Assembly (NCBI RefSeq): GCF_030317145.1
Contig: NZ_JASZYE010000003.1
Coordinates: 905,699 to 969,698 of the forward strand
DNA: 64,000 nucleotides
Direction of reading: 5' to 3'
Origin: Variovorax flavidus
GTDB taxonomy: Bacteria; Pseudomonadota; Gammaproteobacteria; Burkholderiales; Burkholderiaceae_C
A program made the translations under genes and the position numbers. Shown here piece after piece: positions 27,765 to 37,243 of this stretch (position 1 is the stretch's first letter; every line of letters begins with the position of its first letter). The notes under the pieces are model-generated. The model saw only the letters and a program-made list of their open reading frames with translations, had not been told where the DNA came from and ran no database searches.

Positions 27765-27880
27765 AGATCAGCGGGCTTTCGGGAAGTTCCACGAGCACGT
27801 CAACGCTTTCCTTGGCAGATCCAGGGCGACTGGCCTACTTGTGGATCGACGCGACTTTCGTGAAGGCGCGCGAGGCCAGG
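27765..27880 (+). mobile_element. IS256-family transposase remnant
   Basis: About 115 bases encode, across two frames, FHEHVNAFLGRS followed by LAYLWIDATFVKAREA. This is the segment around the second catalytic Asp of IS256/Mutator-type transposases (typically EGDWPYLWIDATYVKVRE). A frame change lies between the two parts and neither terminal inverted repeat is visible. It is a small scrap left by a past insertion or rearrangement. Confidence 0.6.
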
Positions 27881-28152
27881 CGATCACGCGCCTGGCGGTG
27901 CCAAGATGCTCTGGCAGAAGTGGTCGCTCAACCGGCCCACTACATATAACTTGAAGGCTTGCAGACCATGAGCGACACTGCGCCCACTCGGCTGTCCGCT
28001 GCGGCTCGCTGAACACCATGCAATTCAGGCTTCTCCGGGCTGTGACCTACACCACGTGGAATGGGACGCTCTGGGCTGGCCCCTCTCTTGCCGTCAAGCG
28101 ATGAGCGTCACACATACGCATCTTCAACCGGTTCAAGTCACAGGGGATTTAA
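27881..28152. other. AT-richer spacer before the GDP-fucose synthase gene
   Basis: No coding sequence is recognisable in these roughly 270 bases. They must contain the promoter of the downstream gene; GGGG lies 7 bases before its ATG. Composition is less GC-rich than the host genes. Confidence 0.4.
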
Positions 28153-29109
28153 ATGACGACGAAAAGGGTATTTGTCGCCGGTCATCGTGGGCTCGTCGGC
28201 TCAGCGACCATGCGTGCAATTGAACAGAATCCCGACTATGAGATCTTAGCGCGCAGCCGCGGAGAACTCGACCTCCAGGACCGCGCAGCGACTCGAGCCT
28301 TCTTCCTCGAACACCGCCCCGACCACGTGGTCATGTGCGCCGCGAAGGTCGGAGGCATCCTGGCCAATTCGACCCTGCCCGTCGACTTTCTTCACGACAA
28401 CCTCCGCATCCAGTTGAATGTTTTCGATGCTGCGTACGAATCCGGCGTCGATCGCATGATCTTTCTCGGCTCGTCGTGCATCTATCCGCGCGATTGTCCT
28501 CAGCCTATCAAGGAGGAGCACCTGCTCACCGGCCCACTGGAAGCTACCAATCGCCCGTACGCACTAGCGAAGATCGCCGGCGTGGAATCCTGCTGGGCAT
28601 TCAATCGGCAATACGGCACGCGGTACCTCGCCATGATGCCAACCAACATGTACGGGCCGGGCGATAACTACCATCCAGAGCATTCGCACGTGCTTCCCGC
28701 CTTGATCAAGCGATTTCACGAAGCGAAGGTCGCCGGGGCACCTTCGGTGGTCGTTTGGGGCTCCGGCAATCCTCGCCGGGAGTTCATGTGTTCGTCGGAT
28801 TTGGGCGACGCGATCCGTTTCCTGCTTAGCTTGCCGGGGGAGCAATTTGCCTCGCTCACAAGTGCAGACGTGACGCCGTTGATCAATGTCGGCGTCGGAG
28901 AAGACGTGACGATCCGCGAGGTCGCCGAACTCGTGAAGGCGACGGTCGGCTACACGGGCGAACTCAAGCTTGACGCCTCCAAACCTGATGGCACGCCGCG
29001 AAAGCTGCTTGACGTGGGCCGGCTATCCGCGTTGGGCTGGAGGGCGAAGACGAGCCTCGCTGAGGGCCTCCGATGCGCGTACGAGGACTTCCTCAAGCGC
29101 CATGGGTGA
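28153..29109 (+). CDS. fcl: GDP-L-fucose synthase
   Basis: Epimerase-reductase that converts GDP-4-keto-6-deoxymannose to GDP-L-fucose for surface polysaccharides. The 318 residues contain the NADP loop AGHRGLVGSA, and the catalytic set lies at the same numbering as in E. coli: S107/C109 in GSSCIYP and Y136/K140 in RPYALAKIAG. The partner gene gmd (GDP-mannose 4,6-dehydratase) is not in this window, so the substrate must come from elsewhere on the chromosome. The roughly 240 bases after its stop, up to the convergent glycan operon, show no gene. Confidence 0.93.
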   Translation: MTTKRVFVAGHRGLVGSATMRAIEQNPDYEILARSRGELDLQDRAATRAFFLEHRPDHVVMCAAKVGGILANSTLPVDFLHDNLRIQLNVFDAAYESGVDRMIFLGSSCIYPRDCPQPIKEEHLLTGPLEATNRPYALAKIAGVESCWAFNRQYGTRYLAMMPTNMYGPGDNYHPEHSHVLPALIKRFHEAKVAGAPSVVVWGSGNPRREFMCSSDLGDAIRFLLSLPGEQFASLTSADVTPLINVGVGEDVTIREVAELVKATVGYTGELKLDASKPDGTPRKLLDVGRLSALGWRAKTSLAEGLRCAYEDFLKRHG

Positions 29110-29353
29110 AGGCACTTTCGGCGCTATGCGCGAAGCCGGCCAAAATCGCGGCAGCTTCAATCCCCGCCTCAACGCATACGCACGGCGTTCACGGCTTCCA
29201 GGCCGTCGCAGCGGTGCGACTTTCGCAGTGAAACGCAGACCGCATCTACCGCTGCCGGCCCTGATGGACATCCCGATGTCCGGCCTGACACTGCAACGCT
29301 GGGCGCCTGCGAAGTCATCGGTATCAGCGTCGGCAGCCGCCTGACCACTGGCC

Positions 29354-32300
29354 TCATGGGCGTCCGGTCATGTCCTTCAGCGTGCTGATCATCTGGATGC
29401 TGGGGCACACCCGCATCGGAAATTGTTCGTAGGGCGTGTCGCCGCGCCATCGGTTGTGGCTCTCTGCCGAAAGATAATAAGTCTCAGGGTCCTTTTCCAT
29501 ATCGCTCAGCATTCGGTCGAGCTTTATCGACGAAAGCCCGAATCCGGCAATCATGAAACGGAGCTTCTCGAAATGCTCGTCGGCACCGATCCCCTTGTGG
29601 ACGTGGTCCACGGCATGGATGGAGACGCCATTGGGTTTCAAGAACTTCTGCATTCCGCGGAACACGCCCTGTAGCCCAAGGTAGTCGATGTGCTCCAGCA
29701 CAGAGATTGAATAAATGCAGTCGAACGAAGCTGCAGGAGGTTCGGTCAGGCGATCATCGAAGAGTGTCCGGACAAACCGTACCCCCGGACTCTCGCGCTT
29801 GTAGGTTTCGAATTCGACGGGCCCGTTGCCGGACCCATCATATGGGTCGACTAGCCAGACCTCGTATCCCAATCGTGCCAGCAGATCCGCAACATAGGGC
29901 TGCCCACCACCTATTTCGAGCACGCGGCCACCCTTTGGCACCTTTGCGATGATTGCCTTGAATACCCAAGGTCGTTGCACATCCTTTAGATCGCCCTGCG
30001 CAGTGGTCAATCGATTCAAGTGCTGGAAACCGTCGACGAAGTCAGTGACGGTGGCATAGCTGACATCGGTCACTGCGAACTGACGATAACGTTGGGCAAC
30101 TGAGGACAAGGCCTCGTCATCGATCCAGGTGCTAGTGATTGACATAGTTCGGTTCCGGCCAGCCGTTGTTTGTACTATCGGATCGACAGGTCCTTCGTCG
30201 AGCAGATCCGGCTCCAGACCCAACAAAGCAAGCAACTCGCCGCGCGACACGTCCATGCCCTGCGCCCGATAGAAGGAACGGATGCCGTCGACCCGTCCGC
30301 TCAAAGTGGCCCTTAACCACGCGTGCCCATAGCGTTGGTCAGGCTCCAGGTGAGTACCTTCTGCCCACTCGTTCCAGGCATTGACGAATATGAATGGCTG
30401 CTGGTGCGATGAACGCCCCATTGCCTGGAGAGACAGCTTCCTGATCCACTCCGCGTAAAGCTGGGGCGTGGAGTTGACCAAAATATGCGAATGACTACCG
30501 CGTCTGGCAGTGTTGTCCCAAGATGGCATCGCACCGCGGTACCAGACGAATTCGGGCAACGGCTTCTTCACTTGGTCCTGCATGACCGCTACATAGTCTT
30601 CGATGTATCCCTCGAACTCGGCGTCCACTCCAGGGAACTGGTCCTTTGGCAACAAAAATCGGTTCGTGTGTGGCGGAAACTCCATCGCAGCATCGAATCC
30701 ATACGTCCTCGGATCGCCGAGCCCAAAGCTCTGCACCGCGACCAGATGCAATTCCAGGCCCGCCAGCTCGCGGGCAAGTTCGCGCCATCGCGCGACGACG
30801 CTGCAGACGTCGGGGAGGATGTTGGCTCGATATATCAGCAGCATCGGCGCATTGCCGACACGCAAGTAGCGCTGGTCGATCAGGATCGGCAGTACGTCGG
30901 CAATGAATTGCTCAGCCCATTCCCCGGTGTAGTCCTGCTGAAGCAGGACCTCATGCTCCTGGCCATCCCACCGCCGAGTCCAATTCTCGTTGGCCCAGCA
31001 AATGCAGAACGGCATGCCGGGCTGGCCGCTCGCCAGCATTTGGTCAATCGGCCGTTCCAACACGCGCCGGCCGTTGAACCAATAGTAGTAGTAGCAGAAC
31101 GCCTCGATTCCGTATCGGCGGGCCAGCTCGGCCTGATGCGCCAGCACTTCGGGGAGTCGTAGATCATAGAAACCCAAGTCTGACGGCAAGTGCGGCTGGT
31201 AGTGATCCTGGAAGTTCGGCTTGGCCCGCGTGACATTCGTCCATTCAGTGAAGCCACGGCCCCACCATTCGTCATTTTCCGGAATCGGATGGAACTGCGG
31301 CAAATACATCGCCACGATCCTCGGCATCGCTGCGATGGACTGTTCGACGACCGATCCCGGGGCAGCGACTTCGGCCAGCGGACTCGCGGCCGACCCGCCC
31401 GCCAGCACGCGTTCATAGAAGGCCTCGATCTTCCTGACGTTGTCATCCCAGCTCAGTCGCTCCTGCGCGAATTGGCGTCCTCGGTCGCCGAGGGCGCCGC
31501 GCATCAACGGGTCGCCGACCAGCTTGGCCACCTTGTCGGCGATCTCGAATGCGTCGCCTTGATCGAGGAGCATCACATTCTCACCGTCGGTCATGAATCG
31601 CCCGATGTTCGTGCGAGGAAGAATGACCGGTCGACCCGAAGCAAGGAATTCGGGGAGCTTCGAAGGGAAGCGAAAATCGTTGAATGGGTTCGCCGAGCCC
31701 GGCTGCACCAGGACGTCGGCGGCTGCCAGCAATTTCGGAATGTCTGGCCGAGGCAGGAAGCCCAGGTCATGGACGAAATCGCGCAAACCGCACTGGGCGA
31801 TCCAGTCCATCGACACATGGTTCCATCCCGTTTTCAGCAGCTGCGCTGGATGGCCCCTGCGTCGCAGCAGGCCGATCGCCAGGATCAGACTGCGGACCTC
31901 TTCTTCGTTCGACGCATGGACATTGCCGGTATAAACGAGCACTAGGTCGTCGTCGCGCAGCCCAAAGGCGGCCCGCCCATTGCGGCTTGAGGTTACATCG
32001 AGGAAAGCGGGATCGAACCCCGGCCAGAAGACCTCACCCGGGATGCCCTCAGGTTTGAATTCGAGGAGCCGGTCCATCAGCACGGTTACGCCAGCCGCCC
32101 GCAGCATGAACGTTTCGCCCTTAATAGGATGCATCCGCGAAGGACTGATCAGTTTGTCGATGATCGGCGTCGGCAGCTGTCTGATCGCCTTGTATGTCAG
32201 GCCGCCCGGCAGCTCGTCCGTCACGATGACCTGTTCGTTGTCCTCGAGGTGGACGATATAAGGGCAGCGGTGTCGCTCGCACAATTGTTCTACGATCTTG

Positions 32301-32554
32301 CGGACGTGTTCCCGTGGGGTAAATGCGTGGATGAGGTCGGCGAGCCGTTCGTCCGGAAACTGCGCATCCACCGCGGCCTGCTCGTACGTCAAGACTGGAA
32401 ATGGCGGCCTGCCGACTTCGGCGATCGTTTCGGGCTTGTTCGGTATGCAGACGATGGGGCTGTGACCATGCCGATGCAAGGCTAAGGCGACGGAGTGTGC
32501 GTGATACGCACTGTTGCCTTCGTAGTTGCAATGGCTGATCAGCAGGATATTCAT
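29354..32554 (-). CDS. Three-domain glycan protein: GT4 + WbsX/GH99-like + methyltransferase
   Basis: A 1066-residue fusion. Residues 1-385 are a GT-B glycosyltransferase (NILLISHCNYEGNSAYH at the start, FRFPSKLPEFLASGRPVILP as the donor-site helix). Residues 410-765 are a WbsX/GH99-like domain (RIVAMYLPQFHPIPENDEWW, GFTEWTNV, CICWANENWTRRWDG and FVNAWNEWAEGTHLEP). Residues 805-1066 are a class I SAM methyltransferase (VLEIGGGQPYVADLLARLG, SISVLEHIDY). GH99 relatives cleave or build alpha-mannan linkages; WbsX proteins occur in O-antigen clusters. It starts 3 bases after the preceding gene's stop. A role in assembling or trimming and capping a surface glycan is inferred. Confidence 0.85.
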   Translation of the reverse strand: MNILLISHCNYEGNSAYHAHSVALALHRHGHSPIVCIPNKPETIAEVGRPPFPVLTYEQAAVDAQFPDERLADLIHAFTPREHVRKIVEQLCERHRCPYIVHLEDNEQVIVTDELPGGLTYKAIRQLPTPIIDKLISPSRMHPIKGETFMLRAAGVTVLMDRLLEFKPEGIPGEVFWPGFDPAFLDVTSSRNGRAAFGLRDDDLVLVYTGNVHASNEEEVRSLILAIGLLRRRGHPAQLLKTGWNHVSMDWIAQCGLRDFVHDLGFLPRPDIPKLLAAADVLVQPGSANPFNDFRFPSKLPEFLASGRPVILPRTNIGRFMTDGENVMLLDQGDAFEIADKVAKLVGDPLMRGALGDRGRQFAQERLSWDDNVRKIEAFYERVLAGGSAASPLAEVAAPGSVVEQSIAAMPRIVAMYLPQFHPIPENDEWWGRGFTEWTNVTRAKPNFQDHYQPHLPSDLGFYDLRLPEVLAHQAELARRYGIEAFCYYYYWFNGRRVLERPIDQMLASGQPGMPFCICWANENWTRRWDGQEHEVLLQQDYTGEWAEQFIADVLPILIDQRYLRVGNAPMLLIYRANILPDVCSVVARWRELARELAGLELHLVAVQSFGLGDPRTYGFDAAMEFPPHTNRFLLPKDQFPGVDAEFEGYIEDYVAVMQDQVKKPLPEFVWYRGAMPSWDNTARRGSHSHILVNSTPQLYAEWIRKLSLQAMGRSSHQQPFIFVNAWNEWAEGTHLEPDQRYGHAWLRATLSGRVDGIRSFYRAQGMDVSRGELLALLGLEPDLLDEGPVDPIVQTTAGRNRTMSITSTWIDDEALSSVAQRYRQFAVTDVSYATVTDFVDGFQHLNRLTTAQGDLKDVQRPWVFKAIIAKVPKGGRVLEIGGGQPYVADLLARLGYEVWLVDPYDGSGNGPVEFETYKRESPGVRFVRTLFDDRLTEPPAASFDCIYSISVLEHIDYLGLQGVFRGMQKFLKPNGVSIHAVDHVHKGIGADEHFEKLRFMIAGFGLSSIKLDRMLSDMEKDPETYYLSAESHNRWRGDTPYEQFPMRVCPSIQMISTLKDMTGRP

Positions 32555-32557
32555 CAG

Positions 32558-35500
32558 TCACACACTGTAGCCGCCCGACCGGACATCGAACTGGCGATTG
32601 TGATAGGGGTCCCGCACGAACACCGACTTCCATCGTTCACGGATCAACTGGCTGTCCAACTGCGATGCGGGATCGGGCTCGCAGGATGCGGGCTTGCGAA
32701 CGACTATTACAGTCGGAAGGACAAGGTTGTACCTGCCACATTCTGTTGCACGGGCGGAAAGATCCAGCCACTGGTGCTCGCTCGTTTCGAGCCTGTCGTC
32801 GATCCCGCCTAGTTCATCGAAAGTGCGCACGCTGGTCGCCATCACCGACCCTTTGACCGCGATCACTTCGCGTACGCAGGAGAGCGATCCGGCATATCCG
32901 TCACTGTCGATATCCCAGCCGGTCATTGCGTCGCTGAAACTGCCCGCCGCGTTCAGGATCAGCCCCGCATCGATGACCTTCCGTTCCTCACCGATGCCGA
33001 CGCCCGCAACGACTCCCGCCCCCGAGAGCCCGCAGAACGCGATCAGAACCTGCAGCCAGTCCGCAGACTCGAATCCGACGACGTCCCGGCCGATGGTCAA
33101 AACGTAGTCCGCGTCGGCAATGACCCGACGCAAGGCACTGGCGCGCGACTCACCGTGTAGTTCCTCTACCGAAGGGCACAACTCGACCTGGTGCAGGCCA
33201 CGACTCTCCTCCAGCCAACCCGCCAGGCGGTCAATCCTCAGGCCCCGCGCCGGCACGACGACCACTTTCGCAGACCGATCGGCGGAGGATGGTCGCAGGG
33301 TCGCGCGATGTGCATGTCGCGCGTGCGGGGTTGCCACCAAGTTGATTCCTCGCCTGGCCAAGTGCTCCGACACCGCCCGCGATTGCAACACCTCGATGTC
33401 CGACTTCGCGTCCCCGCGATGGGCGACGCTCCCGGGGATGCGCCGCCAATGATAGAGGACCTTGTCGACGTGGGCGATCCGCGATGTCCGCTCGCTGACT
33501 CTCAGCATGAACTCAAAGTCCTGGACGTTATTGAAGCGCCCATCGAATCCGCCAACTTCGTTGGCTAGGGTGCGTCGGACAACCAGTAGATGGCCGACAA
33601 ACATCACGCCATAGAAAAGCATCGGTGACCAATCAGGCTTTAGCAAGAGGCCTGATGGCCTGCCGTCTGCCTCGATATAGTCCTGATCGGTGTACACCAC
33701 ATCCAGATCGGGATCGGTATTCAGCTTCCGTACGATCTCTAGCAGCGCGTCGTCAATCAACTCGTCATCGTGGTCGAGCATCGCGACGAACTCGCCTCGA
33801 GCGCGCCCGAGTGCGTCATTGGTGGCACCTGAAATTCCCTGATTCACAGTGTTCCGTTGAACTTGGATCCGATCATCCCGTACCGCCAACTTTGTGAGTA
33901 CCTCAAACAGCTCTGGCGATGTGGAGCCGTCGTCCACGATGATCAGTTCCCAGTTCTGATAGGACTGGCGGACGACGGAGTCCACGCAAAGAGTCAGGTA
34001 CTGCACCGGGGTGTTATAGGTCGGCAGGAGAACCGAAACCAACGGTCGATACTGTAGCTCCTCTGATTCGGAGACAGTACGCAACCGCTCACACGAGCGC
34101 CGAGCATCCTGCAGCAGCTTCTCGTCAGAAGGCTCGTCGGGACACTCGTGGGCGATCGGCTCACCGGTGCCGTGGCTGGAGTCGGAGCGGTCGTCCACAA
34201 TAAAAGCCGCGGCGCTTCGCCCTTCCCGAATCCCGAATCTAACGAAATGCGCAAGGGGATTAAAACCCGCTTCCGCGACGTCCGGATACCGCCGCAGGTA
34301 TGCGCTGGTGCTGAAACCCGGCGCGGGGTCCCGATCTTCACGGACTCCGTATCGCAGGTAGTGGAGCAGAGAATTTTTCCCCGATCTCGCAACGTCGGAA
34401 TAGCTGTTGCGGTACCAATCAGCGGAAAAGTGGCTGCTGTTTGACAGGAGGACGAAGTCGCGGGCCAACCGGACCCATCGCGCGGCACGAGCCTCGCCTG
34501 TCGCCGACCTAGGCGCGTGTGCACTGCGGACGAGTCGCATGAGTGCCCGCAGTGGGCCAGTGATTCTCCAGGATGTAGAGGCGTGGATCGCCTGAATCGT
34601 TTCATGCAGGCCAGCGAGGGACGCGGCCTGACCGACGATCTTGAATTGTGCATCTTTCAGCGCCGCTGCGAGATCTGCCCCCGTGAAGCGTTCCGTTGCC
34701 AACTCGTTCTGCAGCCTGGCAAACTCGCCCTGCCGCCTAGTGAGTTCGTCATGCAGCGTGGTGATCTCGTCCCGCCGCCTGGTGAGCTCGTCATGCAGCT
34801 TGGTGATCTCGTCTCGCTGCTTAGTGAGTTCACCCTGCAGCTCGGTGAACTCGTCCCGCCGCTTAGTGAGTTCATCCTGCAACTCGGTGAGCTCGTCCCG
34901 CAAGCCACCCAGATCGCCATGAGCAGCAGTCAACTGCTCTGCGTAGCGACCGGTCTCCACATGGGCGTCACGAAGAGCTTCAGTCTGATGTGCAATTCGC
35001 CCTTCTCTGTCGCTGACCTCGTTCCAGACTTTCTCGAGCTCTGCCCGATACGCGGAGTGGATTCCAGGGAGAAACGAATCATCCCAGAGCATGCTATCGG
35101 GCAGGGGATATATCGGAGCCCGGGATGCCTGCGCGATCAGGTACACCGGACGTTCCAATTGCTCGGAAGCCAGATAGGAGGTGCGATCGGTCCGCCTAAA
35201 ATAGTTCCGACTCGATGCCGAATCATCCGAAAGCTGGGCGATCGTCGATGACAGAGCGGCAACCTGGCCGCCAAGGTGGTAGTACGGAAAATGCGCGCCG
35301 AGCAGTCGTTCAAACTCGTCGCGCGTCAACTCCCTGAGATGGAATTCGTTTGGTGCCGTTCCGGGCGGCGAGTAGACATTCTTGTCAGGGGTCGAGATGA
35401 TCAGCTGTCCATCGTCCCGCAAGACGCGCGATATCTCCCGCAGGAATTCATCGTGTTCGATCATGTGTTCGAGCGTTTCAAAGCTGACGACTACATCGAT

Positions 35501-35857
35501 CGAGCGGTCGGGAAGGGAGATGGACAGCGCGTTGCCCACCAGGAACTCGACGTTCGGTGCGGGATAGTTCTTCCGACAGTGCTCGATGACAGTTTCATCG
35601 ATGTCGATCCCGGTCACATGGCGCGCAACGAGCGCGATTGCGGCCGAACCGTAGCCTTCTCCGCAGGCAATATCCAGTACATCTTTGTCCCGGCAAGCTT
35701 CCATTGCAAAGAGATAGCGATGAAAATGCTCGTGCTCTATCGTCCCTTCCGCCAGCGATGTGAAGCGCTCGCCGCAGAACTCCAGAGGGATCGAGGCAGA
35801 GGGGAGCCTGAGTTGCCTGGGACGCAAACGCTCCCCATCAGCTTTTCGGGAAGTCAT
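32558..35857 (-). CDS. Methyltransferase + heptad coiled coil + GT2 glycosyltransferase fusion
   Basis: A protein of about 1099 residues with five parts. Residues 55-190: SAM methyltransferase (VLDIACGEGYGSAAIAL, VVSFETLEHM). About 270-410: long coiled coil with ten near-perfect DELTxxx heptads at 320-387. 470-550: two tandem modules with a YPDVAEAGFNPLAHF pattern, common in large glycosyltransferases. 604-825: GT-A/GT2 domain (VSVLLPTYNTPVQYL, IVDDGS, DXD-like DHDD at 695-698). The remainder is an uncharacterised C terminus. MT plus coiled coil recalls WbdD, which caps and measures O-antigen chains. I start at MTSRKADGER; 36 upstream residues would overlap the previous gene. Confidence 0.83.
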   Translation of the reverse strand: MTSRKADGERLRPRQLRLPSASIPLEFCGERFTSLAEGTIEHEHFHRYLFAMEACRDKDVLDIACGEGYGSAAIALVARHVTGIDIDETVIEHCRKNYPAPNVEFLVGNALSISLPDRSIDVVVSFETLEHMIEHDEFLREISRVLRDDGQLIISTPDKNVYSPPGTAPNEFHLRELTRDEFERLLGAHFPYYHLGGQVAALSSTIAQLSDDSASSRNYFRRTDRTSYLASEQLERPVYLIAQASRAPIYPLPDSMLWDDSFLPGIHSAYRAELEKVWNEVSDREGRIAHQTEALRDAHVETGRYAEQLTAAHGDLGGLRDELTELQDELTKRRDEFTELQGELTKQRDEITKLHDELTRRRDEITTLHDELTRRQGEFARLQNELATERFTGADLAAALKDAQFKIVGQAASLAGLHETIQAIHASTSWRITGPLRALMRLVRSAHAPRSATGEARAARWVRLARDFVLLSNSSHFSADWYRNSYSDVARSGKNSLLHYLRYGVREDRDPAPGFSTSAYLRRYPDVAEAGFNPLAHFVRFGIREGRSAAAFIVDDRSDSSHGTGEPIAHECPDEPSDEKLLQDARRSCERLRTVSESEELQYRPLVSVLLPTYNTPVQYLTLCVDSVVRQSYQNWELIIVDDGSTSPELFEVLTKLAVRDDRIQVQRNTVNQGISGATNDALGRARGEFVAMLDHDDELIDDALLEIVRKLNTDPDLDVVYTDQDYIEADGRPSGLLLKPDWSPMLFYGVMFVGHLLVVRRTLANEVGGFDGRFNNVQDFEFMLRVSERTSRIAHVDKVLYHWRRIPGSVAHRGDAKSDIEVLQSRAVSEHLARRGINLVATPHARHAHRATLRPSSADRSAKVVVVPARGLRIDRLAGWLEESRGLHQVELCPSVEELHGESRASALRRVIADADYVLTIGRDVVGFESADWLQVLIAFCGLSGAGVVAGVGIGEERKVIDAGLILNAAGSFSDAMTGWDIDSDGYAGSLSCVREVIAVKGSVMATSVRTFDELGGIDDRLETSEHQWLDLSARATECGRYNLVLPTVIVVRKPASCEPDPASQLDSQLIRERWKSVFVRDPYHNRQFDVRSGGYSV
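34697..34900 (-). repeat. 21/42-bp tandem repeat encoding the coiled-coil heptads
   Basis: Roughly ten 21-base units, paired into five 42-base units, encode alternating heptads of the type DELTELQ-DELTKRR and DEITKLH-DELTRRR. Units differ mainly by single substitutions. Because the period is a multiple of three, gain or loss of units would lengthen or shorten the helix without breaking the frame. Confidence 0.85.
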
Positions 35858-35900
35858 GTTTTGCGACGAACCACGTACGGGGACACCTGGAGGCTGCTGA

Positions 35901-36755
35901 TCAATTAGAGGGGCGTTGCAGCACGACGAACGCCTGCGGCATTTCGTCGCGTTCCTCGAACGCAACTACGCTGAGCCCGAGTTCCGGCGCTTTCTCGATC
36001 AAAAACTTCTCAGTCACCACGGCTTCGCCATAAAACGACGAGTCCCGCATGTCGCCGCCGCCAGTCGGAACGTATAGAAACTCACCATTTGCGCGTCGCG
36101 CCAGCCAGCCCTCATGATCGAACCCCGCGCGCTTCAGGTATTCCACGTACCAGGGGTCACTGCCGGTGGACAGTCGGTGCCACGCGTCGAGGTGGGGACC
36201 CTTAAGGGTGGTGAACACGACCAACCCACCTGGTTTCAAGATCCGGGCAAACTCCGACATATAGGTCCTGAACGCGTGTTCGGCAAGGTGCGAGAATACG
36301 GAGTAGGCATATACGATGTCGAACGTGGCCGGCGCAAACGACAGCGGCGGGTCGCCGGACAACTGGAACGTGCCGTAGGGCATCGCCTCGCTGCACAACT
36401 GCACGCACTTAGAATCGATGTCGACGCCGATCAGCGAATGCGGGGTACAGTGGTTCAGCAGGATGCGGTACAGGCGTCCCCAGCCCACCCCAAAGTCAAG
36501 CAGGCGGCAATTGGCCAAAGTGTCTTGACCACATTTCATCGCCGCTTCGCGCAACTTCTCGCAAAAGATGGAAGCCTCATTCAGCGCAGCCCGACCGTTG
36601 GATCCAACGAACTGATCCTGCATTGCGACTGAGGGCATCGCTGGCGGCGTCAGGCCGTCAACGGCTTTCTGATGCAAAAGGAAATCGATCCAGTCAGCGA
36701 CAGGAAGGCGAGGCGGCGCGGCGGGCCAATCGGCAGAGACGTTGACACTTGACAT
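35901..36755 (-). CDS. Class I SAM-dependent methyltransferase
   Basis: A 284-residue methyltransferase. Motif I is RLLDFGVGWGRLYRILLNHC, the acidic ribose-binding strand is IGVDIDSKCVQLC, and IVYAYSVFSHLAEHAF plus ILKPGGLVVFTTLKGPH complete the Rossmann fold. It is the first gene of the island's three-gene minus-strand operon, 43 bases before the coiled-coil glycosyltransferase gene. A sugar or capping methylation in glycan assembly is plausible, but the acceptor cannot be read. Confidence 0.82.
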   Translation of the reverse strand: MSSVNVSADWPAAPPRLPVADWIDFLLHQKAVDGLTPPAMPSVAMQDQFVGSNGRAALNEASIFCEKLREAAMKCGQDTLANCRLLDFGVGWGRLYRILLNHCTPHSLIGVDIDSKCVQLCSEAMPYGTFQLSGDPPLSFAPATFDIVYAYSVFSHLAEHAFRTYMSEFARILKPGGLVVFTTLKGPHLDAWHRLSTGSDPWYVEYLKRAGFDHEGWLARRANGEFLYVPTGGGDMRDSSFYGEAVVTEKFLIEKAPELGLSVVAFEERDEMPQAFVVLQRPSN

Positions 36756-37243
36756 TGGCGTTCGCCCCCATGAGTACGTCGTTCAAAACCCATTAGAACT
36801 GTTAAGGGAAGACTGATCAAGTCCCCCTGGCCCAAGGATGCTGTGTCGGCGGCGTAGCGATGGCGCGAGTGCCGAGGACGAAGCAGTAGACATTGACAAA
36901 TGGAGGCGGACGATGACGCGGCATTCGAACGATTTCGTCACCGTACGAAGCGCGAGGATTTTCTGAAGCACCGTTGTGCGCTTTTGTCGAGCCGCGCCAT
37001 CCCAAGGCGCGAGACCCTGGCAACGTCAGGCTGTGGTCGTTGAGCAAACATGACAATCAGACGGCGCGCCGACCTGATGCAGTTGCCGCATGTCGATCAC
37101 CTGTTTGATCAGTGTTTTATTCGGCTCAAAGACGATGGCGCTCGGATCGTCAGCTCCGCCCTTCCTCGCGAAGTCTTGTCAGCCTGGGGCATCGGCGAGA
37201 GCGACCATAGGGCTTCTCGCGGCTGCAGACCGCTTTCTTGTCC
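36756..37243. other. Non-coding or degraded island DNA upstream of the glycan operon
   Basis: About 490 bases, more AT-rich than the chromosome, with no supported gene on either strand. It should contain the promoter for the minus-strand glycan operon. Short open frames here show no family resemblance and may be debris of an older gene. Confidence 0.4.

Noticed and set aside
30505..30520. A third TTGTCCCAAG block inside the WbsX-domain gene
   Set aside because: It is within coding sequence, lacks the AGCATGCGCA and GCAC-GTGC partners, and is best explained by chance.
34697..34900. The regular repeat array as a CRISPR
   Set aside because: Units are contiguous 21-base coding heptads without unique spacers, and they are in frame within a gene. 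No cas gene is present.
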